A DNA stretch of 12,367 bases, taken from positions 1 through 12,367 of the forward strand of contig CAAGML010000121.1 of the NCBI GenBank assembly GCA_900771035.1, written 5' to 3'. The notes beneath the pieces are model-generated. The model was given only the letters and a program-made list of their open reading frames with translations, searched no databases and was not told the origin of the DNA. Position numbers and translations under genes: made by a program. Of the stretch, positions 1 to 6,030 are shown one piece after another (position 1 is the stretch's first letter; every line of letters begins with the position of its first letter). Source of the stretch: Bacteroidales bacterium (GTDB lineage: Bacteria; Bacteroidota; Bacteroidia; Bacteroidales; Paludibacteraceae).

Positions 1-22
1 CAGACGTGTGCTCTTCCGATCT
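1..22. other. Illumina adapter remnant at the 5' end
   Basis: These 22 bases match the reverse complement of the Illumina TruSeq read-2 adapter and contain GCTCTTCCGATCT. The same adapter, in the opposite orientation, ends the contig. This is untrimmed library sequence and not part of the genome, so genomic sequence starts at about base 23. Confidence 0.97.
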
Positions 23-23
23 A

Positions 24-83
24 ACATTAGGCAGTTCACTGAAGGATAAGACCAATCTCAGAGACGGCTCTTTGATTGAATAG
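24..83 (+). CDS. possible 3' tail of a truncated upstream gene
   Basis: Directly after the adapter one plus-strand frame is open and ends at TAG (81-83). Its last residues read LKDKTNLRDGSLIE, which has a protein-like composition. With only 19 codons left no family can be named. The opposite strand is also open here, so the coding call is weak. If real, it is the end of a plus-strand gene upstream of the LRR gene. Confidence 0.2.
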   Translation, partial: TLGSSLKDKTNLRDGSLIE

Positions 84-281
84 AACAGGTGTGTATGTGT
101 TAAATTGTATGATGATTTTTGAGGGATTTGCTTCTTGGTTTGCGAAGACGATTTCAATTATTTCAATTATTTCAATAAAAAAGTTGGGGGTGCTTTTGCG
201 AATCACCGGGACGGTGATTGCGTAGGCTTTATTTGCGTTATCATATTTCAAGGGGACATGCAAAATTTTTATGCGAAAAAG
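84..281. other. AT-rich intergenic stretch with a short hairpin
   Basis: No convincing gene lies here; the short open frames on both strands overlap the promoter or low-complexity sequence. It contains three tandem 9-nt units (151-177) and a perfect 7-bp inverted repeat, AATCACC/GGTGATT, at 201-207 and 213-219. The hairpin has no following T tract, so it is not a typical terminator. Confidence 0.5.
151..177. repeat. three tandem copies of a 9-nt unit
   Basis: The unit ATTTCAATT occurs three times head to tail, with one change in the last base of the third copy. It is low-complexity AT-rich sequence upstream of the promoter and no function is evident. Confidence 0.7.
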
Positions 282-312
282 TTTGTCGGTTCAGACTTTT
301 TTTGTACCTTTG
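282..312 (+). promoter_or_regulatory. Bacteroidetes-type promoter upstream of the LRR gene
   Basis: TTTG at 282-285 and TACCTTTG at 305-312 are separated by exactly 19 bases. This fits the known Bacteroidetes housekeeping consensus TTTG-N19/21-TAnnTTTG. Transcription would start near 319. The first plus-strand gene downstream is the LRR protein at 683, giving an unusually long leader of about 360 nt. Confidence 0.7.
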
Positions 313-682
313 CGGTCGTGAATTGAGGCATTCCCCGTGCCTGTGAGATTCGCGATTGTGACACGCCGTGAGGGCAAGTGGGCGGGTTGCAGACATATTG
401 ATTTTAAGGCGTTTATTTGCGCTTTGTTTTGATTATAAGAAATCTGGCGATTTTACATTAGGTTCAAAACAGAGGCGGTAGATGTCCTATGGTGTATGTA
501 ATTTCAGCATACGTATTGTGCGTGTGCGTTTACATACGGCGTGGACTATACAGCTTATTTTGACCTAATGGGTTTGCCAGAACCTCTTATAACAGAATAA
601 GCAGATGATGGTTTCACGCTTTTTTTTGTCTCTAACTGGAGGATTCAGAAGCCAGGGTTTTCCGCAAAACAAAGTATTTATC
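313..682 (+). other. long untranslated leader before the LRR gene
   Basis: No convincing gene is visible. The stretch starts at the promoter and contains a small AGGCA/TGCCT hairpin (326-342) close to the predicted transcript start. Further on is a larger nested inverted-repeat element (456-570), listed separately. The coding frame is open upstream to 605, but the translated stretch before 683 does not look like the start of an exported protein. Confidence 0.45.
456..570 (+). repeat. nested inverted-repeat element, possible structured leader RNA
   Basis: The outer arms, 456-469 and 558-570, pair over 13 bp with one bulged T (CATTAGG-T-TCAAAA against TTTTGACCTAATG). Inside them GTA/TAC (478-480, 549-551), GTCC/GGAC (484-487, 543-546) and the perfect 8-bp GTATGTAA/TTACATAC (494-501, 530-537) pair in register. 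Together they form one long interrupted stem with an apical loop of about 28 nt. It lies in the predicted 5' leader. It could be a structured RNA or a small palindromic repeat; I do not recognise a named family. Confidence 0.5.
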
Positions 683-1804
683 ATGAAAAAATTATTCTCG
701 GTTTGTCTTTGCCTGACAATTTGGTCGTCGGCTTTTGGACAAGATTTTTATGTTGATGGCATTTATTACAACTTTATTGGCAACAATCAAGTTGAAGTGA
801 CTTATCTTTCAAATGTTTTTAACAGTTATTCCGGGGATGTCACTATTCCGTCGTCTGTCACTTATAATAACGTGACCTACAGTGTAACATCAATTGGCGA
901 TCATGCTTTTTATAAATGTAGCGGTTTGACATCGGTGACTATTCCAAACAGTGTGACATCTATTGGTACATCTATATTTTATGATTGCGGTTTGTCATCA
1001 ATAATTGTAGAGGCTGGTAATACGCATTACGATTCAAGAAATAATTGTAATGCCATTATCGAAACTTCCACAAACAGTTTGATTGCTGGTTGTATGAACA
1101 CAGTTATTCCTAACAGTGTGACATCAATTGGTTCTCATGCATTTTCAGGTTGCAGGGGTTTGACATCGGTGACGATACCTAACAGTGTGACATCAATTGG
1201 TTCTGGCGCATTTTCATATTGCAGTGGTTTGACATCGGTGACCATCCCTAACAGTGTGACATCGATTGAAGGGCATACTTTTCGTGGTTGTAGCAGTCTG
1301 ACATCGGTGACCATTCCAAACAGTGTGACTACTATTTACGAATATGCTTTTGAATCTTGTGATAAGCTGGTGACGGTGTCTATCCCAAATAGCGTTATAT
1401 CTATTGGAAGTTTAGCTTTCGATGGTTGTTACAATTTGGCGGTGATTAACTGCTATGCGACCATTCCTCCTGCAATACGTGAACATACTTTTGGAAAATA
1501 TGACGCAACATTGTATGTCCCTGCAAACAGTGTTGGGCTTTACCAATCAAGGGATTATTGGAAGAACTTCTTCATTATGCCAATACAGGAAGACGGGTTG
1601 GAGTATAGCCTGGCGGACAGGAATGTGGATTACCTCAATGGCAGAATCTATAATGAAAACGGTCTGGAAATCAGATTGTATGATGCGTCAGGAAGGCTTG
1701 TTACCTATAGTGACGGCGACATTGACATGTCGAATTGCCCTAACGGAATTTATATCGTGACAGACAACAAGGGTGGCTCTTTGAAGATTGTCCATCGCAG
1801 GTGA
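683..1804 (+). CDS. secreted BspA-type leucine-rich-repeat protein with T9SS sorting tail
   Basis: The product has 373 residues. The ATG at 683 is chosen because it opens a typical signal peptide, MKKLFSVCLCLTIWSSAFG, with a likely cleavage before Gln as is common in Bacteroidetes. The body consists of LRR_5 (BspA/Treponema pallidum type) repeats of 23 residues with the core LTSVTIPNSVTSIG and a following AF..C motif. A non-repeat insert, NCNAIIET...LIAGC, lies near residues 110-140. The last 55 or so residues (IRLYDASGRLV ... CPNGIYIV ... KIVHRR) resemble a type IX secretion C-terminal domain, so the protein is probably exported and kept at the surface. BspA proteins are known for adhesion to host or bacterial partners; the ligand here is unknown. 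It is transcribed alone and closed by a strong terminator. Confidence 0.88.
   Translation: MKKLFSVCLCLTIWSSAFGQDFYVDGIYYNFIGNNQVEVTYLSNVFNSYSGDVTIPSSVTYNNVTYSVTSIGDHAFYKCSGLTSVTIPNSVTSIGTSIFYDCGLSSIIVEAGNTHYDSRNNCNAIIETSTNSLIAGCMNTVIPNSVTSIGSHAFSGCRGLTSVTIPNSVTSIGSGAFSYCSGLTSVTIPNSVTSIEGHTFRGCSSLTSVTIPNSVTTIYEYAFESCDKLVTVSIPNSVISIGSLAFDGCYNLAVINCYATIPPAIREHTFGKYDATLYVPANSVGLYQSRDYWKNFFIMPIQEDGLEYSLADRNVDYLNGRIYNENGLEIRLYDASGRLVTYSDGDIDMSNCPNGIYIVTDNKGGSLKIVHRR
1157..1432 (+). repeat. tandem 69-nt LRR-coding repeats
   Basis: Four consecutive 69-nt units start at 1157, 1226, 1295 and 1364, and a related single unit lies at 923-991. The first three share near-identical stretches around TTTGACATCGGTGAC and AACAGTGTGACATC, while the fourth is more diverged. 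Each encodes one 23-residue LRR. DNA identity at this level would allow units to be gained or lost by recombination or slippage without breaking the frame. Confidence 0.85.
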
Positions 1805-1820
1805 TTTGAGACCAAACAGT

Positions 1821-1865
1821 AAAAGAGGGGACGGCATTCTTACAAATGCCGTCCCCTCTTTTTTT
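1821..1865 (+). terminator. strong rho-independent terminator, probably bidirectional
   Basis: An 18-bp perfect stem (1821-1838 and 1845-1862, core GAGGGGACGGCATT) has a 6-nt loop and runs into a T tract at 1859-1865. It lies 16 bases after the LRR stop codon. The A run at 1821-1824 gives a T tract on the other strand, so it could also stop the convergent minus-strand transcript of fic and the DUF5678-like gene. Confidence 0.93.
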
Positions 1866-1932
1866 GCTCTATAACGAATTGAGTGGGTTGAAACAATGTG
1901 TATTCAAATCGTCGGAACGCTTTCCATATTGG

Positions 1933-2169
1933 CTACACGAATTTTGCCCTTGAATGATAGGTTATCGTGTATGCGCTATCGCCAGGAGTACACAATTGCA
2001 ACAGAAAATTGCCTGCACCATATTTCTGTTTGCCGATATGGCAAGCCTCGCCAACAGAATCGTATGCGCCCACTACATTCTCGCCAACAACCATTACATA
2101 CTTGCCATCATACAATGACACCAACTCATCTTGATGCTCTAAATAAAAAGCAAATTCTTTGTCTAACAT
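1933..2169 (-). CDS. DUF5678-like small protein, orphan copy
   Basis: The product has 78 residues. The ATG at 2167-2169 is chosen over an upstream in-frame start because it gives exactly the length of the second copy at 3782-4018; the two align without gaps at about 40 of 78 identities by hand count. Shared features are GKYV near residue 22, EA near 41, and the invariant block GNFLLQLCTPGDSAYT. The pattern resembles the small DUF5678 family, which from memory is often encoded directly before a clan AA aspartic protease; the molecular role is unknown. Here the protease partner is missing: only a 7-codon frame (MESVPTI) follows at 1904-1927. The gene lies 71 nt downstream of fic and is probably co-transcribed with it. 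Confidence 0.68.
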   Translation of the reverse strand: MLDKEFAFYLEHQDELVSLYDGKYVMVVGENVVGAYDSVGEACHIGKQKYGAGNFLLQLCTPGDSAYTITYHSRAKFV

Positions 2170-2240
2170 TTGTATATAGATTTTGAAGGAAAACAATTCG
2201 ATTATATCCGATTGCAAATTGACATAGTAAAAGAGTCTTT

Positions 2241-3305
2241 CTATTTAGTGGATACAGCCACGACATGCCATAATCCATCTTTCTCACTGCGCACGATGTA
2301 ACCTTTGTCGGACATGTTTTTGAGCAGTTTCTGCATGGCAGACCTGTTTATTCCAATGTGTTCTGCGAGATTCGTGATTGACATTTCAGGATGAACCTGA
2401 AGCGCGGAGAGAAGCCTGTTGGCGTTTGGACTACGGAATTCTATTCTCTCGCCATCGTACCACCAGAATTCCTCTCCTTCGGACATCACAAAGTCAATGT
2501 CTGACATAATCTCAGTCTGGACAAAACTCTTGAAATACTTGAGAAAATGGCGAATGTCTGCCAATGAGGCTTTTGACCCATCTGATGGCACATTGCCAAC
2601 AATCATGTCTGATTGATGCAACGCCTCAAGATACTCCTGTTTCTTCCTGCTACGCACCACTATCATTGGCCAACCGTGCCTTGAGAGTATATAGTTGACC
2701 ATAAGACGGGCAATACGTCCGTTGCCATCCTCAAAAGGGTGGATCCGGATATAGCGGTAATGAAACAAGGCAGCCAGTTCGACAGGCGAGAGTTCGCCTT
2801 TACGCTCCTCCTCGTTATACCAATCAACCAAATCGTGCATGAGGGCTGGAGTCTCTTCGGGAGAGGCATATTCGAAGCGGTCACCATAGCGTGTTATCAC
2901 ACTGTTGGGACGGGTCTTATACTGTCCGGCATGAATGACATAACTTGTTTCAACCCCATTGGGCAACGTGCGGTAAACAGTGTAGTCCTCTCTCAACAAA
3001 GTCTGATGAAGAGTCCGTATAAAGTTCTGCGTCAGAGGCGTTTCCCTGTTTGCTGCCTCGACGGTCATCATCCTCACAGATACCTCGCTTGCTTTCATGT
3101 CAACAAAATCTTTCAGGTTGCCTTCGCCACTGACCTTGCCAAAAAGCAGAAGCAACTCTGTCTGTCCGTATGTGAGTGTATTACCCTCTATGTGGTTGGA
3201 GTTGTAGTTATAATCAATGCTGAACTTCATGCTCAGCTTATGCTGCTGTCGTTCGCTTAATGGCTGTAGGCTTTGCCATTTTTGAAATGTCTGTTCTAAT
3301 GTCAT
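2241..3305 (-). CDS. class II Fic-family protein adenylyltransferase with C-terminal winged helix
   Basis: The product has 354 residues. The complete Fic motif HPFEDGNGRIAR is at residues 189-200, with catalytic His189 and the phosphate-binding glycines and arginines. The N-terminal inhibitory motif (S/T)xxxE(G/N) is present as SNHIEG (36-41), marking a class II enzyme in which Glu40 would block productive ATP binding. A flap-like HAGQYKTRPNSV lies at 125-136. The last 47 residues read as a winged helix-turn-helix (LAEHIGINRSAMQKLLKNM), suggesting DNA binding and perhaps autoregulation. Such proteins transfer AMP from ATP to protein Ser/Thr/Tyr; the target here is unknown. An in-frame ATG at 3350 would add 15 residues but lies inside an inverted repeat, so 3305 is preferred. 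No antitoxin gene is adjacent. Confidence 0.9.
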   Translation of the reverse strand: MTLEQTFQKWQSLQPLSERQQHKLSMKFSIDYNYNSNHIEGNTLTYGQTELLLLFGKVSGEGNLKDFVDMKASEVSVRMMTVEAANRETPLTQNFIRTLHQTLLREDYTVYRTLPNGVETSYVIHAGQYKTRPNSVITRYGDRFEYASPEETPALMHDLVDWYNEEERKGELSPVELAALFHYRYIRIHPFEDGNGRIARLMVNYILSRHGWPMIVVRSRKKQEYLEALHQSDMIVGNVPSDGSKASLADIRHFLKYFKSFVQTEIMSDIDFVMSEGEEFWWYDGERIEFRSPNANRLLSALQVHPEMSITNLAEHIGINRSAMQKLLKNMSDKGYIVRSEKDGLWHVVAVSTK

Positions 3306-3324
3306 ATTGTCAGTTCGTATTTTT

Positions 3325-3356
3325 GTACCACTTTGCAAGGTGGTACGCATACCACC
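3325..3356 (-). promoter_or_regulatory. overlapping inverted repeats upstream of fic, candidate operator
   Basis: GTACCAC (3325-3331) and GTGGTAC (3340-3346) flank TTTGCAAG. GGTGGTA (3339-3345) and TACCACC (3350-3356) form a second, perfect 7-bp inverted repeat sharing the middle arm. A further GGTGGT half-site lies a little upstream of fic near 3391. The cluster sits between the fic promoter and its start codon, where a dimeric winged-helix protein, possibly Fic itself, could bind. As RNA it would form alternative hairpins near the ribosome binding site. Confidence 0.5.
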
Positions 3357-3471
3357 TTTACGTATGCTTTTTGTTGCATAACAAACAAAGGTGGTTAATG
3401 CTATTGTTGTGTAATATATTTGTGAATCAACGGATTAGTGCAAGTCCATGTGTTGTGCTGATTTCACGTTG

Positions 3472-3503
3472 CAAAGATAGGAAATTTATTTGAGTTTGCC
3501 AAA
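3472..3503 (-). promoter_or_regulatory. Bacteroidetes-type promoter for fic
   Basis: Read on the minus strand, TTTG (3503-3500) and TATCTTTG (3479-3472) are 20 bases apart, matching the Bacteroidetes consensus. The predicted start near 3464 gives a fic leader of about 160 nt that includes the GGTGGTA repeats. A perfect inverted repeat ATTTTTC/GAAAAAT (3506-3520) lies immediately upstream of the -33 box. Confidence 0.7.
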
Positions 3504-3559
3504 TGATTTTTCGGAAAAATGTTTTTCTCAAGGTGAGTGACAATTTGGTACATTATAAT

Positions 3560-3715
3560 AAAGAAAATCGGGAAAAGATATTGTTATATGGAAAATAATG
3601 TGTATCTTTGCAGCCGTAACTGTGGGGTGTTCGGATTATGCCCTGCGGTGTTGTATGTAATTATCTTTTAACACAATAACTATTTAATATGGAAAGAGAC
3701 AATCAAGTATTTGAA
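3560..3715 (+). repeat. duplicated glyA promoter-leader-start segment, copy 1
   Basis: This segment aligns without any gap to 4557-4712 at a constant offset of 997 bases; I count about 17 mismatches in 156 positions. It covers the promoter, the leader hairpin and the first nine codons of glyA (MERDNQVFE). Similarity stops abruptly on both sides. Copy 1 now lies upstream of the DUF5678-like/retropepsin pair. No integrase or transposase is seen. Confidence 0.93.
3580..3610 (+). promoter_or_regulatory. glyA-derived promoter driving the DUF5678-like/retropepsin pair
   Basis: ATTG (3580-3583), 19 bases, then TATCTTTG (3603-3610). The -33 box differs from TTTG by one base and is closer to consensus than the equivalent ATGG at the intact glyA. 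The leader hairpin at 3622-3646 is kept through G-U compatible changes. Confidence 0.65.
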
Positions 3716-3736
3716 ATGTGGTTTGGTTTTCTCTGA
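3689..3736 (+). pseudogene. glyA 5' fragment, 15-codon leader ORF
   Basis: Copy 1 of the duplication retains the glyA ATG and eight further codons, then runs into unrelated sequence and stops at [18 protein letters not shown]. It cannot make an enzyme. It ends 45 nt before the chosen start of the DUF5678-like gene and keeps glyA's ribosome-loading region, so its translation could bring ribosomes close to that gene. This role is inference. Confidence 0.8.
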
Positions 3737-3781
3737 ATTATATTGAATCGTAGAATGTTATTGACTATCAAGACAAGAAAA

Positions 3782-4018
3782 ATGATAAGTAAGTTATTTC
3801 AGTATTATCTTGACAATCAGAGTGATTTGGTCAAGAAATATAATGGCAAATACGTTGTCATTACAAAAGACTGTAAGGTGGAGGCATACGACAATGAGGA
3901 TGAGGCATATTTCCAGTCAGAGCAGAAATATGGGTTAGGCAATTTCTTGCTGCAACTTTGCACTCCTGGAGATAGTGCTTACACACTGTATTACAACACT
4001 CCGAGAGCAGTTTTTTGA
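3782..4018 (+). CDS. DUF5678-like small protein paired with a retropepsin-like protease
   Basis: The product has 78 residues, with ATG at 3782. Upstream in-frame alternatives (TTG 3743, ATG 3755) exist, but this start matches the length of the paralogue at 1933-2169. About 40 of 78 residues are identical to it, including an unbroken 16-residue block GNFLLQLCTPGDSAYT; the N-terminal half is more diverged. No signal peptide or membrane segment is seen, so it is probably cytoplasmic. Its TGA is only two bases from the ATG of the aspartic protease gene, which indicates translational coupling and joint function. The family resembles DUF5678 (recognised from memory). The biochemical role is not known; an inhibitor, substrate or adaptor of the protease are all possible. 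Transcription probably starts at the copied glyA promoter. Confidence 0.78.
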   Translation: MISKLFQYYLDNQSDLVKKYNGKYVVITKDCKVEAYDNEDEAYFQSEQKYGLGNFLLQLCTPGDSAYTLYYNTPRAVF

Positions 4019-4020
4019 CT

Positions 4021-4470
4021 ATGGATGGGAGAAGCTTCACGATTACGAGTCCACACAAATTGCCTGCCATTATAACATCAGGCAAAGTCCGAAAACCTTA
4101 TGGTATTGCCAATCCACCTGCTGTACTTCCTGCAACTGTTTGTGTCAACTGCCTTTGGGACACAGGGGCTGTCATTTCAATGCTTTCAAATCATATCATT
4201 GACAAGTTGGGCCTGATACCAGTGTCAAAATGCACAACCTATCATGCGCATGGTTCTACCGAAGCATACATATACTATGTAAATCTAATTCTGCCAAATG
4301 GAATTGAAGTGTCCAAATTGAAAGTTATTGGTGGTGCATTGCCTGATACGGATATGCTGGTTGGTATGGATGTGATAGCATTATGTGATATCGCAATCAC
4401 CCATCCAGATGGAGGAACTATGTTTTCTTTCAGAATAGCCAATGGTGAACACATAGATTTTTCAGAGTAA
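4021..4470 (+). CDS. retropepsin-like (clan AA) aspartic protease
   Basis: The product has 149 residues. The hallmark CLWDTGAVISML has the catalytic Asp in D-T-G-A at residues 47-50. A second clan AA feature, DMLVGMDVI (111-119), is the hydrophobic-hydrophobic-Gly strand of the retropepsin fold. A single-domain protein of this size would have to dimerise to make an active site, as in retroviral proteases. Known relatives are peptidases; the substrate here is unknown. There is no signal peptide. The ATG at 4021 is two bases after the preceding stop, although a TTG at 4015 overlapping that stop is also possible. The preceding DUF5678-like gene is its presumed partner. No clear terminator follows; the next 86 bases are AT-rich and lead into the second glyA promoter copy. 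Confidence 0.83.
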   Translation: MDGRSFTITSPHKLPAIITSGKVRKPYGIANPPAVLPATVCVNCLWDTGAVISMLSNHIIDKLGLIPVSKCTTYHAHGSTEAYIYYVNLILPNGIEVSKLKVIGGALPDTDMLVGMDVIALCDIAITHPDGGTMFSFRIANGEHIDFSE

Positions 4471-4576
4471 ACGATTGTCAATTCTTTCGGTAAACCGTTA
4501 TTTATGCTCAGAACTAAATTCTTAAAACACACAAAGATTTATTTATAGAACTTCTTAAAGAAAATAGGGAAAAGAT

Positions 4577-4607
4577 ATGGTTATATGGAAAATTATGCGT
4601 ATCTTTG
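4577..4607 (+). promoter_or_regulatory. glyA promoter
   Basis: A clear -7 box TATCTTTG at 4600-4607 has only a weak -33 box (ATGG at 4577-4580) at 19-base spacing. Transcription would start near 4614, leaving a leader of about 70 nt. Confidence 0.6.
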
Positions 4608-4618
4608 CACCCGTAACT

Positions 4619-4643
4619 GCGGGGTGTCGGAATTACGCCCTGC
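4619..4643 (+). promoter_or_regulatory. glyA leader hairpin
   Basis: GCGGGGTG (4619-4626) pairs with CGCCCTGC (4636-4643) over 8 bp, including G-U pairs, around a 9-nt loop. It lies at the predicted 5' end of the transcript. The same hairpin exists in copy 1 (3622-3646), where both substitutions in its arms leave pairing possible. It could protect the mRNA or influence translation. I do not recognise a known riboswitch. Confidence 0.45.
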
Positions 4644-4685
4644 GGTGTCGTATGTATCTATGTTTTAACACAATAAATAATTAAT

Positions 4686-5966
4686 ATGGAAAGAGACAAT
4701 CAAGTTTTTGAACTCATTCAGAAGGAGCGTGAGCGCCAGATGAAGGGTATCGAACTTATCGCTTCAGAGAACTTCGTATCAGACGAGGTTATGGAGGCTA
4801 TGGGTTCTGTCATGACCAACAAGTATGCCGAGGGTTACCCTGGCAAACGTTATTATGGTGGTTGCGAGGTAGTTGACCAGACCGAGACTATCGCTATCGA
4901 GCGTCTGAAACAGCTGTTCGGCGCATGCTGGGCAAACGTTCAGCCACACAGCGGCGCACAGGCAAACATGGCAGTGTTCCTCGCTTGTATGAACGTGGGT
5001 GACACATTCCTCGGATTGAACCTGTCACACGGTGGTCACCTCTCACACGGATCCCCTGTAAACATGTCAGGTATCAACTATAAGGCTTTGGAGTACAGCG
5101 TTAAAGAGTCTGACGGTCGTGTTGACTACGACCAGTTGGAGCGTGTGGCTCGTGAGAACAAGCCAAAACTCATCATCGCCGGTGCTTCGGCTTACAGCCG
5201 CGAGTGGGATTACGCACGTATCCGCAAGGTTGCCGACGAGATTGGCGCAATCTTCATGGTTGATATGTCACACCCTGCAGGTCTCATCGCAGCAGGTCTG
5301 TTGGACAACCCTGTAAAATACGCACACATCGTAACAACGACTACCCACAAGACCCTCCGTGGTCCACGCGGCGGTGTGATTATGATGGGTCAGGACTTCC
5401 CTAACCCATGGGGCAAGAAGACTCCTAAGGGCGAGGTTAAGATGATGTCCGCTTTGTTGGATTCTGCCGTATTCCCAGGTTGCCAGGGCGGTCCATTGGA
5501 GCATACTATCGCAGCAAAGGCTGTTGCTTTCGGCGAGGCTCTCAAACCAGAGTTCAAAGAGTATCAGAAGCAGGTTAAGAAAAACGCCGCAGCCCTTGCA
5601 GATGCTTTCATGGCAAGGGGTTACAAGATTGTCAGCGGTGGTACGGACAACCACTCTATGCTCGTTGACCTCCGCACCAAGTTCCCTGAGTTGACAGGTA
5701 AGGTTGCAGAGAAGGCTCTCGTGGCAGCAGACATTACCACTAACAAAAACATGGTGCCATTCGACAGCCGTAGCCCATTCCAGACTTCGGGTCTTCGTTT
5801 TGGTACTCCTGCCATCACAACTCGTGGCGTGAAGGAGGACAAGATGGCCGTTATCGTTGACATGATTGACCGTGTGCTTTGCGACCCTGAGAATCAGGAC
5901 GTAATCGCAGCAGTCCGCAAAGAGGTTAACGCAATGATGGCTCAGTATCCATTGTTTGCTTGGTAA
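4686..5966 (+). CDS. glyA: serine hydroxymethyltransferase
   Basis: The product has 426 residues and appears complete. It interconverts serine plus tetrahydrofolate with glycine plus 5,10-methylene-tetrahydrofolate, the main source of one-carbon units, in the cytoplasm with pyridoxal phosphate. The PLP-binding motif [14 protein letters not shown] places the Schiff-base lysine at residue 222. SENF (27-30), [13 protein letters not shown] (47-59) and HSGAQAN (88-94) are the usual substrate and cofactor regions. Length fits the family (E. coli GlyA has 417 residues). The start is supported by the duplicated upstream segment, which preserves the same ATG. The gene has its own promoter and terminator, so it is probably transcribed alone. 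Confidence 0.98.
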   Translation: MERDNQVFELIQKERERQMKGIELIASENFVSDEVMEAMGSVMTNKYAEGYPGKRYYGGCEVVDQTETIAIERLKQLFGACWANVQPHSGAQANMAVFLACMNVGDTFLGLNLSHGGHLSHGSPVNMSGINYKALEYSVKESDGRVDYDQLERVARENKPKLIIAGASAYSREWDYARIRKVADEIGAIFMVDMSHPAGLIAAGLLDNPVKYAHIVTTTTHKTLRGPRGGVIMMGQDFPNPWGKKTPKGEVKMMSALLDSAVFPGCQGGPLEHTIAAKAVAFGEALKPEFKEYQKQVKKNAAALADAFMARGYKIVSGGTDNHSMLVDLRTKFPELTGKVAEKALVAADITTNKNMVPFDSRSPFQTSGLRFGTPAITTRGVKEDKMAVIVDMIDRVLCDPENQDVIAAVRKEVNAMMAQYPLFAW

Positions 5967-5975
5967 TATCATTAT

Positions 5976-6025
5976 ATGCAGGGGTTGTATGCCGTAAGAA
6001 AGGCGTATAGTCCCTGCATTTTTTT
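5976..6025 (+). terminator. rho-independent terminator of glyA
   Basis: ATGCAGGG (5976-5983) pairs with CCCTGCAT (6012-6019), and pairing continues inward with some G-U pairs to GCC/GGC around the loop at 5994-6001. The stem of about 18 bp is followed by seven T (6019-6025). It begins 10 bases after the glyA stop and ends only 5 bases before the phoH start codon. Confidence 0.9.
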
Positions 6026-6030
6026 AATAT

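Larger units (their letters stand above)
4557..4712 (+). repeat. duplicated glyA promoter-leader-start segment, copy 2 (intact gene)
   Basis: This is the functional counterpart of 3560-3715 and continues into the full glyA gene. The coding part (ATG to TTTGAA) differs at a single base between copies, while most changes lie in the leader and promoter. Confidence 0.93.

Noticed and set aside
36..263. 75-residue minus-strand protein
   Set aside because: It runs through the 9-nt tandem repeat (giving IEIIEIIEI) and a hairpin, and has no promoter or family resemblance.
135..326. 63-residue plus-strand protein
   Set aside because: It covers the well-formed promoter at 282-312 and low-complexity sequence.
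605..682. N-terminal extension of the LRR protein to an ATG at 605
   Set aside because: The extension would place 26 unrelated residues ahead of a clear signal peptide starting at 683.
3306..3350. N-terminal extension of Fic to the ATG at 3350
   Set aside because: The codons lie within the overlapping inverted repeats. The extension was not needed for any Fic motif, although it cannot be fully excluded.
4015..4020. TTG start of the retropepsin overlapping the previous stop
   Set aside because: The ATG at 4021 is only two codons later and is the more usual start; the difference does not affect function.
5268..5972. 234-residue minus-strand reading frame inside glyA
   Set aside because: It is antisense to glyA, rich in Cys and His in an unstructured way, and mirrors glyA codon bias.
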